NCBI RefSeq assembly: GCF_036194065.1
Contig: NZ_CP108095.1
Coordinates: forward strand, 1,984,001-2,048,000
Direction: 5' to 3'
Length of the DNA: 64,000 bases
Source of the DNA: Streptomyces sp. NBC_00239
GTDB lineage: Bacteria > Actinomycetota > Actinomycetes > Streptomycetales > Streptomycetaceae
This document shows positions 63,270 through 64,000 of the stretch, piece by piece. The first letter of the stretch is position 1. Each line of letters begins with the position of its first letter. The position numbers and the translations under genes are program-made. The notes under the pieces are model-generated. The model was given only the letters and a program-made list of their open reading frames with translations, did no database searches and was not told where the DNA came from.

Positions 63270-64000
63270 CCGCCCGAGGCCGCCGCTGCCACCGCTACCG
63301 CCCCAGCCGGGGCGGTGGACGCGCAGGTGGGCCACCTCGAAGCTCATCTCCGACACCTCGGGGCCGGGAGCCGGGTGGTAGCGCCCGGCGCACACCGACA
63401 GGTTGACGATCAGGTACGCGGCCCAGCGCCGGCCGACGCCCCGCCGGTCGGCGAAGACCCGGGTGCCGTCGATCCACCACACCACCGAGCGGGCCCCGAA
63501 CTCGACGGTCAGCTCCACCCAGCCACCGGGCCGTACCGCGGGGTCCCGGTGGTAGCGGTGGGCCTCGCGGACGTGGTTGGACAGTTCCAGCAGGTCGGGA
63601 TTGTCGGGGTGGTACTCGAACACGTCGATCTCGTTGCCGCCGTCGCGCCAGGTCCAGATCGCCGGCCAGGCGCCGATCTCCTCGGGCAGCCGGACCCGCG
63701 CCTCCAGCACGTCCCCGGTCCGCACCATGAACCCCTCGTCGCTGCCTTCCGTGGTGAGCAGCCCGGCGTCCCAGTTGCCGTCCGGCCGGGGCGTGGCGCG
63801 GAATACCCCGCTGCGGCTGTAGGCGGGGTCCGCCACGAGGTGGTCGAGTTTGTTGTCGCCGGGATTGACCGGGCCGCCGTCCGGATACGCCCAGGAGCGG
63901 CCCGCGACCCACTGGGCCTCCGAGCCGAAGTCGGCCACGAACACGGCCGGGCCGTCGCGCCCGGGCGGCTCGGCGCCGGACGGCCGCAACCGCCCCGTCC
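63219..64000 (-). CDS. GH16-like (beta-glucanase fold) protein, 5' end beyond the window
   Basis: The frame is still open at the right edge. The visible 260 residues show the concanavalin-type GH16 fold with the catalytic pattern ExDxxE in GNEIDVFEYHPDN, preceded by IGAWPAIWTW. It should hydrolyse or bind a beta-glucan-like polysaccharide. No signal peptide is visible in this part. The C-terminal 30 residues are Gly-rich and are read from the strand opposite the VanW tail: the two convergent genes overlap by 51 bp. A TTG at 63989 is a possible but unlikely start. Confidence 0.75.
   Translation of the reverse strand, partial: TGRLRPSGAEPPGRDGPAVFVADFGSEAQWVAGRSWAYPDGGPVNPGDNKLDHLVADPAYSRSGVFRATPRPDGNWDAGLLTTEGSDEGFMVRTGDVLEARVRLPEEIGAWPAIWTWRDGGNEIDVFEYHPDNPDLLELSNHVREAHRYHRDPAVRPGGWVELTVEFGARSVVWWIDGTRVFADRRGVGRRWAAYLIVNLSVCAGRYHPAPGPEVSEMSFEVAHLRVHRPGWGGSGGSGGLGRSGTGGAGRAGGAGGGG

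Overview
The window is typical Streptomyces-type actinobacterial DNA: very high GC with third-position GC bias, many GTG and TTG starts, ATGA/GTGA/TGATG stop-start overlaps, long-stem terminators and the GC-rich palindromic intergenic repeats common in that genus. The species cannot be named from the sequence.

Region 1 (1-15 kb) is a purine salvage, urate degradation and glyoxylate block. It holds the 3' part of an Lrp/AsnC regulator, a urate/xanthine permease, an 8-oxoguanine deaminase-type amidohydrolase, uricase, HIU hydrolase, OHCU decarboxylase, a two-gene regulator/small-protein pair, hydroxypyruvate isomerase, tartronate semialdehyde reductase, a catalase and glyoxylate carboligase. 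Together they take uric acid to allantoin (allantoin catabolism lies elsewhere) and glyoxylate to glycerate, with catalase removing the peroxide made by uricase. The uraD and catalase promoters share a near-identical operator over the -35 box. hyi and gcl share a second operator type. An intact IS30 element with an apparent 4-bp target duplication sits in repeat-rich DNA between catalase and gcl.

Region 2 (15-21.5 kb) is mixed: a zinc-ribbon/endonuclease-fold protein, glutathione peroxidase, an acyl-CoA ligase, an AlkZ-like winged-helix protein and a CorA transporter.

Region 3 (21.5-43.4 kb) is a 22-kb run of minus-strand genes: alpha/beta hydrolases, AraC, PucR and two large LuxR-type (LAL) regulators, a luciferase-like monooxygenase with its FMN reductase, a carbohydrate ABC importer without its ATPase, an acetate-transporter-like protein, a YtcJ amidohydrolase, Dps, DoxX and a YcaC-type hydrolase. 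It looks like regulated small-molecule catabolism and stress defence, and it contains several oddities (lost nucleophile, altered Walker A, two truncated but translationally coupled ORFs).

Region 4 (43.8-60.9 kb) is a compact biosynthetic cluster that I do not recognise as a known pathway. One arm (minus) is metK, a stand-alone NRPS adenylation domain whose specificity code reads as L-threonine, an alpha/beta hydrolase and a carrier-condensation didomain, all overlapping. The divergent arm (plus) is a TauD-type dioxygenase, a PhyH-type dioxygenase, an HMGL-like synthase fused to a cupin, a methyltransferase-like protein, a glutamine-dependent asparagine synthetase homologue and an AcnA-type aconitase with altered active-site motifs. 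An ATP-grasp ligase and an MFS exporter follow. Inferred logic: acetyl-CoA chain elongation of a 2-oxo acid (HMGL plus aconitase), SAM-dependent modification, amidation, oxidation, and coupling to threonine by trans-acting NRPS parts and an ATP-grasp ligase, giving a small exported peptide-like metabolite.

Region 5 (61-64 kb) has an HSL-type esterase, a secreted VanW-domain protein and a GH16-like protein that runs off the right edge.
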